Source: Rhodospirillales bacterium (GTDB lineage Bacteria > Pseudomonadota > Alphaproteobacteria > Rhodospirillales > JAOUPW01). Taken from it: a DNA stretch of 7,116 nt. The stretch spans positions 1 to 7,116 of the forward strand of contig JAOUPW010000089.1 in the NCBI GenBank assembly GCA_029879665.1, in the 5' to 3' direction. The position numbers were made by a program, and so were the translations under genes. Below are positions 1-5,748 of the stretch, piece after piece; positions within the stretch are counted from its first letter, which is position 1, and each line of letters begins with the position of its first letter. The notes under the pieces are model-generated. The model ran no database searches. It was given only the letters and a program-made list of their open reading frames with translations, and was not told where the DNA came from.

Positions 1-154
1 CGCTCCCTCGGTGGCAGAAGCCCGCAAAATCGCCGAGGCCGATCCCATGCATCTGCGCGGGGCGCGAACATTCCGGGTCCGGCCGTGGCTGTTGAACGAA
101 GGCAGCCTGACGCTAAAGGTGAGTTATTCCGACGGCGGACGGGAAATTAGTTAG
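1..154 (+). CDS. YciI-related protein, C-terminal fragment
   Basis: This is the 3' end of a gene that begins upstream of the window; 50 codons and a TAG stop (152-154) are visible, read from base 2. The visible protein contains the run EARKIAEADPMHLRG followed by ARTFRVRPWLLNEG, which resembles the C-terminal half of small YciI/YCII-related proteins (usually about 90-100 residues, ferredoxin-like fold), including the conserved Asp-Pro of the family. The biochemical role of most family members is unknown; some are suggested to be small enzymes or to bind small ligands. A 111-nt gap without an obvious hairpin separates it from the cupin gene, so whether it is co-transcribed with the downstream cluster is unclear. 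The call rests on a fragment and on remembered family sequence patterns. Confidence 0.7.
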   Translation, partial: APSVAEARKIAEADPMHLRGARTFRVRPWLLNEGSLTLKVSYSDGGREIS

Positions 155-265
155 CAAGAACTACAACCCTTATGAACGATACCCTTATTCTCAACGACAT
201 GAAATTGGACGTCTAGGGTGATCGGGCCTTTCAATCCTAATTAAACGAACCAACTGGAGACACTT

Positions 266-685
266 ATGGGTAAGACAAGCATCATCAAGATTGACGACGT
301 TCCCGTGGTCAAGCGGGGCAACGGCGTTGAAACTACCCTGCTGGTAAACAGCGAGCGCTGTGGCGGCACGATTTTCACTTCCGGCCTGACTCAATTTCCG
401 CCCCACCAGAAAGTCCCCATGCATTCCCATAACTGCGACGAACAGGTGACCCTGCTGGAAGGTGAGGCCGAAGTTGAAATCGATGGCGTACTTACGCCGG
501 TCAAAAAATACGACACCACCTATATCGCCGAAGGGCAGCCGCATCGGTTCATCAATAAAGGCGATGGTCCGTTGTTGATTTTCTGGGTCTATGCCACCGA
601 TCATGTGACCCGAACCTTTACCGAAACCGGAGAAACCGTTGAACATCTGTCCAGCGGGGATACCACCACCGTAAAGTCTGCCTAA
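266..685 (+). CDS. small single-domain cupin protein
   Basis: A 139-residue protein with one conserved cupin barrel. Cupin motif 1 is present as H53-x-H55-x3-E59-x6-G66 (within PMHSHNCDEQVTLLEG), and motif 2 as P92-H93-x3-N97 (within EGQPHRFIN). H53, H55, E59 and H93 form the expected binding site for one divalent metal. No signal peptide or membrane segment is seen, so it should be cytoplasmic. Small cupins of this kind include isomerases, dioxygenases, lyases and plain ligand-binding proteins, and the sequence does not say which. The ATG at 266 has a GGAGA Shine-Dalgarno at 256-260 with a 5-nt spacer. It is the first gene of a close cluster: its stop lies 5 nt before the next start and inside that gene's ribosome site, so translation is probably coupled. 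It may act on the same compound as the dehydrogenase two genes downstream (inference). Confidence 0.88.
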   Translation: MGKTSIIKIDDVPVVKRGNGVETTLLVNSERCGGTIFTSGLTQFPPHQKVPMHSHNCDEQVTLLEGEAEVEIDGVLTPVKKYDTTYIAEGQPHRFINKGDGPLLIFWVYATDHVTRTFTETGETVEHLSSGDTTTVKSA

Positions 686-689
686 AGGA
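684..689 (+). promoter_or_regulatory. ribosome binding site overlapping the cupin stop codon
   Basis: AAAGGA lies only one base before the ATG at 691 and shares bases with the cupin TAA stop (683-685). The spacer is unusually short, which suggests that this gene is started by ribosomes finishing the cupin (translational coupling). It supports 691 as the real start, since no ATG, GTG or TTG exists further upstream in this frame before the TGA at 640-642. Confidence 0.5.
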
Positions 690-690
690 C

Positions 691-1611
691 ATGGCGGCTT
701 TTACCTTTAAATTCGGCGGCTATCAGTCGCCGGCCTCCATCCTCAATCGCGCCGCCCGTATTCTCGGCGACGAGCTGAATGCCCGTCTTGGTGACGAGGT
801 GTCCTTTGAGATGGACGGCAATATTACGGAAAAGGGTCATAACGCCACCGACCTTCTGACCCTGACGGAAAGCGGTGGCCTCACCCTGTGTTACTTTTCG
901 ACCAGTTACCTTGCCGCGCGGGTGCCGGAATTTTCCCTGCTCGACCTGCCTTTCGTATTCGATGATCGTGAAAAGGCCTATGCGGTGATGGATGGTCCGC
1001 TTGGCGAGCATTTGAAGGAACAAATGCTTGCAAAAACCGGCATGCGGGTATTGGGATTTATCGATAACGGCTTCCGCCATATTTCCAACCGGGTGCGGCC
1101 GATCCATACGCCCGAAGATTGCAAGGGCATTTCCATCCGCACGTTGAACAGCGAACTTCATCAAAAAGTCTATGCCCTGATGGGCTTCGAGCCGCAATTC
1201 CTCGACGTTAAGGATCTGCTGGAAAAGGTCAGGTCCGGCGGGATCGATGCCCAGGAAAATCCGCTCACCAACATTTACAATTTCGGCATCCACAAGTATC
1301 ACCGCTATATTACAATGAGCGGGCATTTCTTTGGGGGCGCGGCCTTCCTTTGCCATAATGAAAGCTATCTTTCGTGGCCGGATAAGGTGCGTGAGGCGGT
1401 GAACGAGGCGGCGGCCGAGGCGACGGCGGCTCAACGGGGCTTCGCCGCTGCCGAAGACGCGGAAATCCTGGAAAAACTCGATCCATCGCAAAACGAACTT
1501 GTGCGGTTGAGCGATGGGGAGCGGGCATCGTTTATGACCGCCGTCGCCCCGGTGATCGTGGAACAAAAAGAAAAATTCGGCACAAAACTTTTTTCCTTTC
1601 TGGAACATTAG
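691..1611 (+). CDS. DctP-family TRAP solute-binding protein lacking a signal peptide
   Basis: A 306-residue protein that resembles the mature part of DctP-type TRAP solute-binding proteins along its whole length. It has the N-terminal strand FTFKFGG (residues 4-10), the region LLDLPFVFDDREKAY (83-97), the linker NRVRPIHTPEDCKG (133-146), the ligand arginine position R150 in ISIRTLNS, and the signature Q188-E189-N190-P191. In the family, that arginine usually clamps a substrate carboxylate. Normal members carry a 20-30 residue signal peptide; here the protein begins directly with the mature domain (M-A-A-F-T-F). Extending the frame upstream gives no start codon before a stop at 640-642, so no leader is hidden. 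No permease genes adjoin it; it sits 5 nt after the cupin and 12 nt before the dehydrogenase. It may be a cytoplasmic binding or sensing protein, or a decayed or re-purposed paralogue. The family call is firm; location and function are inference. Confidence 0.85.
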   Translation: MAAFTFKFGGYQSPASILNRAARILGDELNARLGDEVSFEMDGNITEKGHNATDLLTLTESGGLTLCYFSTSYLAARVPEFSLLDLPFVFDDREKAYAVMDGPLGEHLKEQMLAKTGMRVLGFIDNGFRHISNRVRPIHTPEDCKGISIRTLNSELHQKVYALMGFEPQFLDVKDLLEKVRSGGIDAQENPLTNIYNFGIHKYHRYITMSGHFFGGAAFLCHNESYLSWPDKVREAVNEAAAEATAAQRGFAAAEDAEILEKLDPSQNELVRLSDGERASFMTAVAPVIVEQKEKFGTKLFSFLEH

Positions 1612-1623
1612 GGACTTAATCAT

Positions 1624-2691
1624 ATGAGCAGTACTCCGACATCCCCCCGCTTGTTTCCGGCGGAAACCACCCGCGGTTTTATCGCCCGCGCCCTTGCCGC
1701 AGCCGGTGTCCCCGAAGGCGACGCCCAGGTGGTCGCCGAATTGATGACCGAGATAGACCTGCGCGGCGGTGACGGACACGGCATTTTCCGCTTGGTGCAA
1801 TACATCAAGCGCATCAAGGCCGGCGGCATCAATGTCAAACCCGATATCAAGCTGGCTAAGGAATCGCCGGGGATGGCAATCGTTGATGGCGACAACGCCA
1901 TGGGCCATCTGGTCATGCGCCGGGCCGCGGATGTTGCCATGGAAAAGGCGGCCAAGTGCGGCGTCGCCTGGGTCGGTACCCGCAATAGCAACCACGCCGG
2001 CGCGGCCGCCATTCACGCCATGATGCCCCTGGAACGGGACATGATCGGGCTCTATGTCGCGGTCGGGAACGCCAACCATCTGCCGCCCTGGGGCGGCACC
2101 GAAATGCTGCTCAGCACCAATCCCCTGGCCGTTGCCGTTCCGGCGCTGGATGAACCGCCCGTCGTGCTCGACATGGCATCCACGGTGGCGGCCTACGGCA
2201 AGGTCAAGATGGCCGCCCAGCGCGGCGAGCAGATGCCCGTTGGCTGGATGATCGATCGAGAGGGAAAGCCGCTGACCGACCCCAACCGTGCCGATGACGG
2301 GTTTCTGCTGCCCATCGGGGGTTACAAGGGCTACGGGCTGTCGCTGATCTTCGGTCTTCTCGCCGGCACCCTGAACGGCGCCGCCTTCGGCAAGGATGTG
2401 GTCGACTTCAACGCCGACGACACCACCCCCACCAATACCGGACAATTCCTGGTCGCCATCGACATCAAGGCCTTTGCCGACGTCGAAGGTTTCAAGCGCC
2501 AGGTGGACGGAGTAATCCGAGCCATACGGGCGTCGCCGACCCTGCCCGGGTTCGATCGGGTTTTTCTGCCCGGTGAACAAAGCCACGCAAAATTTCAGCG
2601 CCGCAATGTCGACGGCATACCCATTCCGGACGTATTGTTGGGTAATCTTGAAAAGCTGGCCGGTGAACTTGGCATTTCCGGACTGGGTTAA
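1624..2691 (+). CDS. Ldh_2-family malate/L-lactate-type dehydrogenase
   Basis: A 355-residue protein of the NAD(P)-dependent Ldh_2 family (PF02615 type, unrelated to classic Rossmann lactate/malate dehydrogenases), at the usual full length. Visible marks are D50-G-H52-G-I in the N-terminal helical part, where the family normally has D-S-H-G and the His is catalytic; N-S-N-H (121-124) in the cofactor region; STNPLAVAVP (164-173); and GGYKGYGLSLI (232-242), a family hallmark. Members interconvert 2-oxoacids and 2-hydroxyacids, or related imines, in the cytoplasm: (S)-malate, L-lactate, sulfolactate, ureidoglycolate, 2,3-diketo-L-gulonate and piperideine-2-carboxylate are known substrates. The sequence alone does not pick one. 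The ATG at 1624 follows TAGGGA (1609-1614), which includes the previous gene's stop. The stop codon overlaps that of the convergent gene on the other strand. Together with the cupin and DctP-like genes it suggests a small catabolic cluster for a hydroxy- or oxo-acid (inference). Confidence 0.92.
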   Translation: MSSTPTSPRLFPAETTRGFIARALAAAGVPEGDAQVVAELMTEIDLRGGDGHGIFRLVQYIKRIKAGGINVKPDIKLAKESPGMAIVDGDNAMGHLVMRRAADVAMEKAAKCGVAWVGTRNSNHAGAAAIHAMMPLERDMIGLYVAVGNANHLPPWGGTEMLLSTNPLAVAVPALDEPPVVLDMASTVAAYGKVKMAAQRGEQMPVGWMIDREGKPLTDPNRADDGFLLPIGGYKGYGLSLIFGLLAGTLNGAAFGKDVVDFNADDTTPTNTGQFLVAIDIKAFADVEGFKRQVDGVIRAIRASPTLPGFDRVFLPGEQSHAKFQRRNVDGIPIPDVLLGNLEKLAGELGISGLG

Positions 2692-3614
2692 TTCGCCAGC
2701 GCCAGATAGGTTCGTTTCACGTTGTAGCGGTGGCGTCCGGTCATGACGACGGCCATGGGATCGTCGGGCGGCAGTGAGAAGGCTTTGCTCTGGGTGACCC
2801 GGTCCATGGCTTCTTCCAGGGACCACCCGGCGCGTACGGCTTGCTTGACGCCGTCGGTCACTTCGCTGAAATAGACGAGATATTCCTGCAGTAGTTCCGC
2901 CCCGACCATGGTCCGGTGCGCCGGAACGAGGACTTCCACATCCAGCGTCTCGATGAAACGCTTGAGCGTTTCCCTGAACTTTATAGCGTCGGTTTCCAGC
3001 GCAAGGCCGAAAATGCCGCCGGTCACGTTGCCGGTCCAGGCGGCTTTGGCGCCTGGGGCGTAAACGATGGTATCGCCCGGGGTGTTGGCGGGGCCGAAAT
3101 AGTGGCACTCGACCACGCACCCTCCCAGATCGACTTTGTAGTACTCTTCGAACTCGACGTCCGCCGTGCGCAGGGTCACGCCGTCAAAAATTGACGGGTC
3201 ATTGTCCACGCACGGGGTCATGAAGTCTTTTTCTTCTTCCATGAACAGAACGCGGCGGGCGGTTTCCCGCTGCTGGATGATCACGGTTTCTTCCGGAAAG
3301 GCGCAATTCCCAAAGGTGTGATCTCCGTGATAGTTGAGGTTGACGAGGTGAGTTAGCGGTTTGTCCGTAACTTCGCGGATACGCTCCTGAATCTGGTGAG
3401 CCATGGGGACGGAGAAGTGAGCGTCGATCACCAGCACGCCCTGCTCTCCAACCACGAATCCGGTGTTGTTCACCCCCGGGATCGACGACAGCAGGGCATA
3501 AGCCCCACATCCCAAATCCTTTACTTCAAGGCGGGCGCCGGTGGGGTTGAGCTTCCATTTGCTGAAGCCTTTAGGGAAGTTCTCCCATTTAAGTAGGGAA
3601 ATTTTTTCACTCAT
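2688..3614 (-). CDS. metallo-beta-lactamase-fold protein with altered metal ligands
   Basis: A 308-residue cytoplasmic-looking protein with the metallo-beta-lactamase fold: N-terminal strands with NNTGFVVGEQGVLVIDAHFS (residues 49-68), a motif-2 loop LNYHGDHTFGN (93-103), GPANTPGDT (174-182), WTGN (193-196) and VPAH (230-233). In the fold these carry the ligands H-x-H-x-D-H, a later His, an Asp and a last His. Here the first His is N94, the later His is N177 and the Asp is N196, while H96, D98, H99 and H233 remain. The ligands of one metal (D98, H99, H233) are thus kept and the other site is mostly lost. The pattern otherwise recalls SoxH/quinoprotein-relay-like hydrolases; the substrate is unknown. 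An in-frame ATG 16 codons earlier (first base 3662) exists, but the ATG at 3614 has the strong AAAGGAGG site and is preferred. It diverges from the TRAP operon across a shared control region. It could be an active mononuclear enzyme of a distinct subfamily or a non-hydrolytic binding protein. Confidence 0.88.
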   Translation of the reverse strand: MSEKISLLKWENFPKGFSKWKLNPTGARLEVKDLGCGAYALLSSIPGVNNTGFVVGEQGVLVIDAHFSVPMAHQIQERIREVTDKPLTHLVNLNYHGDHTFGNCAFPEETVIIQQRETARRVLFMEEEKDFMTPCVDNDPSIFDGVTLRTADVEFEEYYKVDLGGCVVECHYFGPANTPGDTIVYAPGAKAAWTGNVTGGIFGLALETDAIKFRETLKRFIETLDVEVLVPAHRTMVGAELLQEYLVYFSEVTDGVKQAVRAGWSLEEAMDRVTQSKAFSLPPDDPMAVVMTGRHRYNVKRTYLALAN

Positions 3615-3618
3615 TTTG

Positions 3619-3626
3619 CCTCCTTT
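3619..3626 (-). promoter_or_regulatory. strong ribosome binding site that fixes the start of the beta-lactamase-fold gene
   Basis: On the minus strand AAAGGAGG precedes the ATG (first base 3614) by four bases. It is the strongest Shine-Dalgarno match in the window, and it lies inside the N-terminal extension that the longer reading (start at 3662) would require. It therefore supports the shorter 308-residue protein. Confidence 0.75.
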
Positions 3627-3661
3627 CCCAGGGTTTATCAGCTTATCTCGGTGTCTGGTCA

Positions 3662-3682
3662 TAAGAGAATAACATTGTCTTA
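3662..3682. promoter_or_regulatory. 21-bp near-perfect palindrome, candidate operator upstream of the beta-lactamase-fold gene
   Basis: The arms TAAGAGAAT (3662-3670) and ATTGTCTTA (3674-3682) are complementary at 8 of 9 positions around the spacer AAC; the one mismatch is 3667 against 3677. It lies about 48 nt upstream of the preferred start at 3614. On the minus strand it contains TATTCT, a 4/6 match to a -10 box, although no good -35 box lies at the right distance. Its size and symmetry fit the binding site of a dimeric helix-turn-helix regulator. The symmetry is observed; the role is inferred. Confidence 0.4.
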
Positions 3683-3731
3683 GAAAAAAAAGACATAAAA
3701 GCCGATATGTAATTGAATGTGGCGGTTTCTT

Positions 3732-3754
3732 AGCCCGATGACAATGGACGGGCT
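3732..3754. repeat. short inverted repeat (possible RNA hairpin) in the divergent region
   Basis: AGCCCG (3732-3737) and CGGGCT (3749-3754) are perfect 6-bp arms around an 11-base loop. The right arm is followed by TTGGTGTTT, too interrupted for a clear intrinsic terminator, and no gene ends just upstream on the plus strand. It may be a hairpin in a transcript leader, or chance. Confidence 0.3.
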
Positions 3755-3760
3755 TTGGTG

Positions 3761-3779
3761 TTTCAAGTTAAGCTTGAAA
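3761..3779. promoter_or_regulatory. 19-bp palindrome with TCAAG/CTTGA half-sites, candidate operator
   Basis: TTTCAAG (3761-3767) and CTTGAAA (3773-3779) are perfect 7-bp arms around TTAAG. It lies about 190 bases upstream of dctP and about 145 bases upstream of the divergent gene. The TCAAG/CTTGA core recurs at 3856-3860, 3873-3877 and 3892-3896 nearer dctP, which suggests a multi-site operator for one regulator (inference). Confidence 0.4.
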
Positions 3780-3868
3780 GGCGAAGAGGGAGGAATACCG
3801 CCAAATCAACACTCAGAATCTTACGGCGTATCCGGGTTCCATCCGGGACATTTCTCTTGACCAGCGCC

Positions 3869-3900
3869 TATTCTTGATCACACTCCGCTGTTCAAGAATA
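3869..3900. promoter_or_regulatory. 9-bp perfect inverted repeat upstream of dctP, candidate operator
   Basis: TATTCTTGA (3869-3877) and TCAAGAATA (3892-3900) are perfectly complementary arms around a 14-base spacer. Their centres are 23 bp apart, close to two helical turns, so a dimeric protein could meet both arms on one face of the DNA. It lies 71-102 bases upstream of the dctP ATG. It could alternatively form an RNA hairpin if transcribed. A third copy of the TCTTGA core lies just upstream at 3855-3860. Confidence 0.45.
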
Positions 3901-3902
3901 AG
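3874..3902 (+). promoter_or_regulatory. weak sigma-70-like promoter candidate for the TRAP operon
   Basis: TTGATC (3874-3879; 4 of 6 to TTGACA) and AATAAG (3897-3902; 4 of 6 to TATAAT) are separated by 17 bases. The pair coincides with the 3869-3900 inverted repeat, so a protein bound there would compete with or assist polymerase. It would give a leader of about 60 nt before the dctP ATG. The matches are modest and the call is tentative. Confidence 0.22.
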
Positions 3903-3970
3903 TTTCAGGAATAAAGCCAGATTATTTGGCTTTGTTTGTCAGTGAATCTGTAACTGGGAGAACCAACGTT

Positions 3971-5056
3971 ATGAAACTACCCAAATTTCTTACCGGTCTT
4001 TCCGTATCGGCCGTTACCTTTGGCGTTCTGCTTGCGTCCATGGGTCCGGTCGAAGCTAAGGAAATCACCGTCCGGATCGGTTCGGGCCATCCGCCTACGG
4101 TCGTTTATGCCGGCCTGATGAAAACTTTCTTTCAGACCGAACTGAAAAAGGCGGTTGAATCCAAAACCAGCCACAAGATCAATTTCATCGAAGGCTACAG
4201 CGGTTCCATCGTCAAGGTGTTCGATGTTTTTGAAGGGGTCCAGAACGGCGTCATCGATATCGGTGGTTTCTGTTTTTGTTTTGAGGCTTCCAAGCTGCCC
4301 ATGCACGCCTTCCAGATCATGCTGCCCTTCGGCACCATGGATCCGGTGCAAAGTGTGGCAATCGCCAGGGATGTCTACAAACAGTTCCCGAGCCTTTCGG
4401 AACGCTTCCAGAAATATGGCCAAACCCTGCTCGCCCCCATCGGTGACGGCGGCTATAACCTGGGTACCAACTTCCCCTGGAAAACCACGGCTGACCTTAA
4501 AGGCCACAAAATTCTCGGTGCCGGACTCAACCTCAACTGGATGAAAGAAGCCAACATGGGCATCATTCCGGTTACTGACGGGTTGCCTGGCTGGTACCAG
4601 AAAATCAAAACCGGCGTTGCCGAAGGCGGCATCATGTTCCCCAGCGCCTGGGGCCCGGTTTTCAAGTTGCATGAAGTCGGCAAGTACTACACCACCATCG
4701 GCTTCGGCTCCATCACCTGGCATGGCCTGTCGATCAACAACCGCTATTGGAAATCCCTGCCGGCTGAAGTTAAGCCGATCTTCCAAGAGGTCGCCGACCG
4801 TTATTCCATCAAAACCGGCGAATTCAATAAAATCGGCTACAAAAAGGACATGGATTGGTTGCGGAAGAATATTACCGTGAGCGACCTGCCTGACGCTGTC
4901 CGTCTTGATTGGGCGCAAAAACTTGCCCATTGGCCGCAAAAACACGCCAACGAACTTGAGCAGAAGGGCTTCCCTGCGAAGGCCATCCTCAATGCGACCT
5001 TGGACGCAGCCGAAAAGGTCGGCTACAAATGGCCGGTGCGTTACGTCGTTAAATAA
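3971..5056 (+). CDS. dctP: TRAP transporter solute-binding protein DctP (exported, atypical ligand site)
   Basis: A 361-residue periplasmic binding protein of the DctP family, first gene of a DctPQM operon. The start is ATG 3971, after GGGAG at 3956-3960; an in-frame TTG at 3926 would place 15 residues before the leader and is less likely. Residues 1-29 form a signal peptide: K2 and K5, a hydrophobic core at 7-23, and probable cleavage after V-E-A (27-29), with the mature protein starting KEITVRIGSGH. Other family marks are GVQNGVIDIGGF (89-100), TTADLKGHK (172-180), and NNRYWKSLPAEVKPIF (256-271) in the C-terminal lobe. The usual arginine after LKG-x-K-I is L182 (KILGAG), and the usual D/E-N-P signature reads EGGIMFPS (218-225), so the binding site differs from that of classic C4-dicarboxylate or sialic-acid proteins. 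The ligand cannot be named. A 137-nt gap with a strong hairpin separates it from dctQ, a common arrangement that favours extra binding protein. Confidence 0.9.
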   Translation: MKLPKFLTGLSVSAVTFGVLLASMGPVEAKEITVRIGSGHPPTVVYAGLMKTFFQTELKKAVESKTSHKINFIEGYSGSIVKVFDVFEGVQNGVIDIGGFCFCFEASKLPMHAFQIMLPFGTMDPVQSVAIARDVYKQFPSLSERFQKYGQTLLAPIGDGGYNLGTNFPWKTTADLKGHKILGAGLNLNWMKEANMGIIPVTDGLPGWYQKIKTGVAEGGIMFPSAWGPVFKLHEVGKYYTTIGFGSITWHGLSINNRYWKSLPAEVKPIFQEVADRYSIKTGEFNKIGYKKDMDWLRKNITVSDLPDAVRLDWAQKLAHWPQKHANELEQKGFPAKAILNATLDAAEKVGYKWPVRYVVK

Positions 5057-5100
5057 GCACGGCCTACGTCATTCTTATCCACGAGTGACATAGTCCATAT

Positions 5101-5151
5101 ACCGGTTGCCGGCTGAAGGCGTCTCTATCGCACTTCAGCCGGCCATCCGGT
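5101..5151 (+). repeat. strong intercistronic hairpin between dctP and dctQ
   Basis: GCCGGCTGAAG (5108-5118) pairs perfectly with CTTCAGCCGGC (5133-5143). The stem can be extended inward by GCG/CGC (5119-5121 with 5129-5131, one bulged A) and outward across a small internal loop by ACCGG/CCGGT (5101-5105 with 5147-5151). There is no T-run after it, so it is not a clear intrinsic terminator. Between a binding-protein gene and its permease genes, such structures often protect the upstream mRNA from 3' exonucleases and so raise DctP over DctQM; that role is inferred here. Confidence 0.7.
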
Positions 5152-5180
5152 AATTCCAATCCGTTAAATAACGTTCGTTG

Positions 5181-5187
5181 AGGGAGA
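5181..5187 (+). promoter_or_regulatory. ribosome binding site for the TTG start of dctQ
   Basis: AGGGAGA lies six bases before TTG 5194. No ATG or GTG is better placed: the nearest in-frame ATG is at codon 15, inside the first membrane helix. The site therefore supports TTG as the real start. Confidence 0.65.
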
Positions 5188-5193
5188 AGAAAC

Positions 5194-5718
5194 TTGTCGA
5201 TCATCAAATTCAGTGATCGTCTGTCCAAATTTCTTATGGTGGCGGCGGCGGCCTGGGCCTTTGGACTTTCATTTCTGGTGATGGCGAACATCGTCGGCAG
5301 GTATGTATTCGACAAGCCGATCTACGGCACTGCTGAAATCGTTGCCGCTTCCATCGTTATTGTCGTCTTTCTGCAGGTCGGCTACGCCATCCGGTCACGC
5401 TCCATGCTTCAGGCGGATTTCCTGGTCATCCATCTGCCGGACAAGGTGCAGAGGGTCTTACTGGCCTTGGGTTATTTGCTCGGCGCGGCCTTCTTTCTGA
5501 TGATCATCACCGGCGGCTGGGAGGAAAGCGTCCTTTCCTACGTCGAAGGTGAATACGAAGGCGAAGGTGCGTTGCGTGTACCCTCCTGGCCTGCCCGTTG
5601 GACGGTCCTGTTCGGCAGCGCCCTGGCTATGATCAATTACTTGGTTATGGCTTATATCGACATATTTAAGCCGGAATTGTTGGATTCGGAAGTTGATCCC
5701 AACGCCGCCTCCCTATAA
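5194..5718 (+). CDS. dctQ: TRAP transporter small permease subunit DctQ
   Basis: A 174-residue inner-membrane protein of the DctQ family at normal length, with four predicted membrane helices at about 13-33, 45-65, 87-107 and 135-155. The family pattern is clear: NIVGRYVFDKPIYGTAEIV (32-50), with the conserved R-Y-x-F and P-x4-E spacing between helices 1 and 2, and a VPSWPARW turn (129-136) before helix 4. DctQ packs beside DctM and is required for sodium-driven transport with the periplasmic binding protein. The start is TTG at 5194. An acidic stretch (EGEYEGEGAL, 118-127) lies in the loop between helices 3 and 4. dctM follows after only 30 bases in the same reading frame. Confidence 0.92.
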   Translation: MSIIKFSDRLSKFLMVAAAAWAFGLSFLVMANIVGRYVFDKPIYGTAEIVAASIVIVVFLQVGYAIRSRSMLQADFLVIHLPDKVQRVLLALGYLLGAAFFLMIITGGWEESVLSYVEGEYEGEGALRVPSWPARWTVLFGSALAMINYLVMAYIDIFKPELLDSEVDPNAASL

Positions 5719-5748
5719 CCAATACCGGCAACAAGTGAGTGTAGTCCA

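Larger units (their letters stand above)
3615..3970. other. divergent intergenic control region, no convincing gene
   Basis: These 356 bases separate the start of the minus-strand beta-lactamase-fold gene from the start of dctP, so both promoters should lie here. The region is AT-richer than the genes, with a run of eight A at 3684-3691. It holds four inverted repeats (3662-3682, 3732-3754, 3761-3779, 3869-3900), listed separately. A GGGAGGA stretch near 3787-3793 looks like a ribosome site but no start codon follows it. The only small open frame of note (3738-3860, 40 codons) has no ribosome site and no recognisable similarity. No tRNA or known riboswitch was recognised. Confidence 0.7.

Noticed and set aside
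172..216. A 14-codon open frame upstream of the cupin, as a possible leader peptide
   Set aside because: No ribosome site precedes it, its codons are not biased to one amino acid, and no alternative hairpins follow.
682..3120. An 812-codon open frame on the minus strand crossing three genes
   Set aside because: It is antisense to the DctP-like and dehydrogenase genes and out of frame with the beta-lactamase-fold gene, all of which have clear family motifs. Its translation is Gly/Arg/His-rich with no recognisable domain, so it is most likely a by-product of codon bias in the real genes.
3738..3860. A 40-codon plus-strand open frame in the divergent region
   Set aside because: There is no Shine-Dalgarno before its ATGs, no recognisable similarity, and it overlaps two inverted repeats that are better explained as regulatory sites.
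3977..4945. A 322-codon minus-strand open frame opposite dctP
   Set aside because: It mirrors the dctP coding frame and shows no domain pattern or ribosome site; dctP itself has a signal peptide and family motifs.
5084..5097. AGTGA-x-TAGTCCAT-like sequence before dctQ that recurs before dctM (near 5734-5749)
   Set aside because: The shared part is only about 13 bases with a gap and has no clear role; likely chance.
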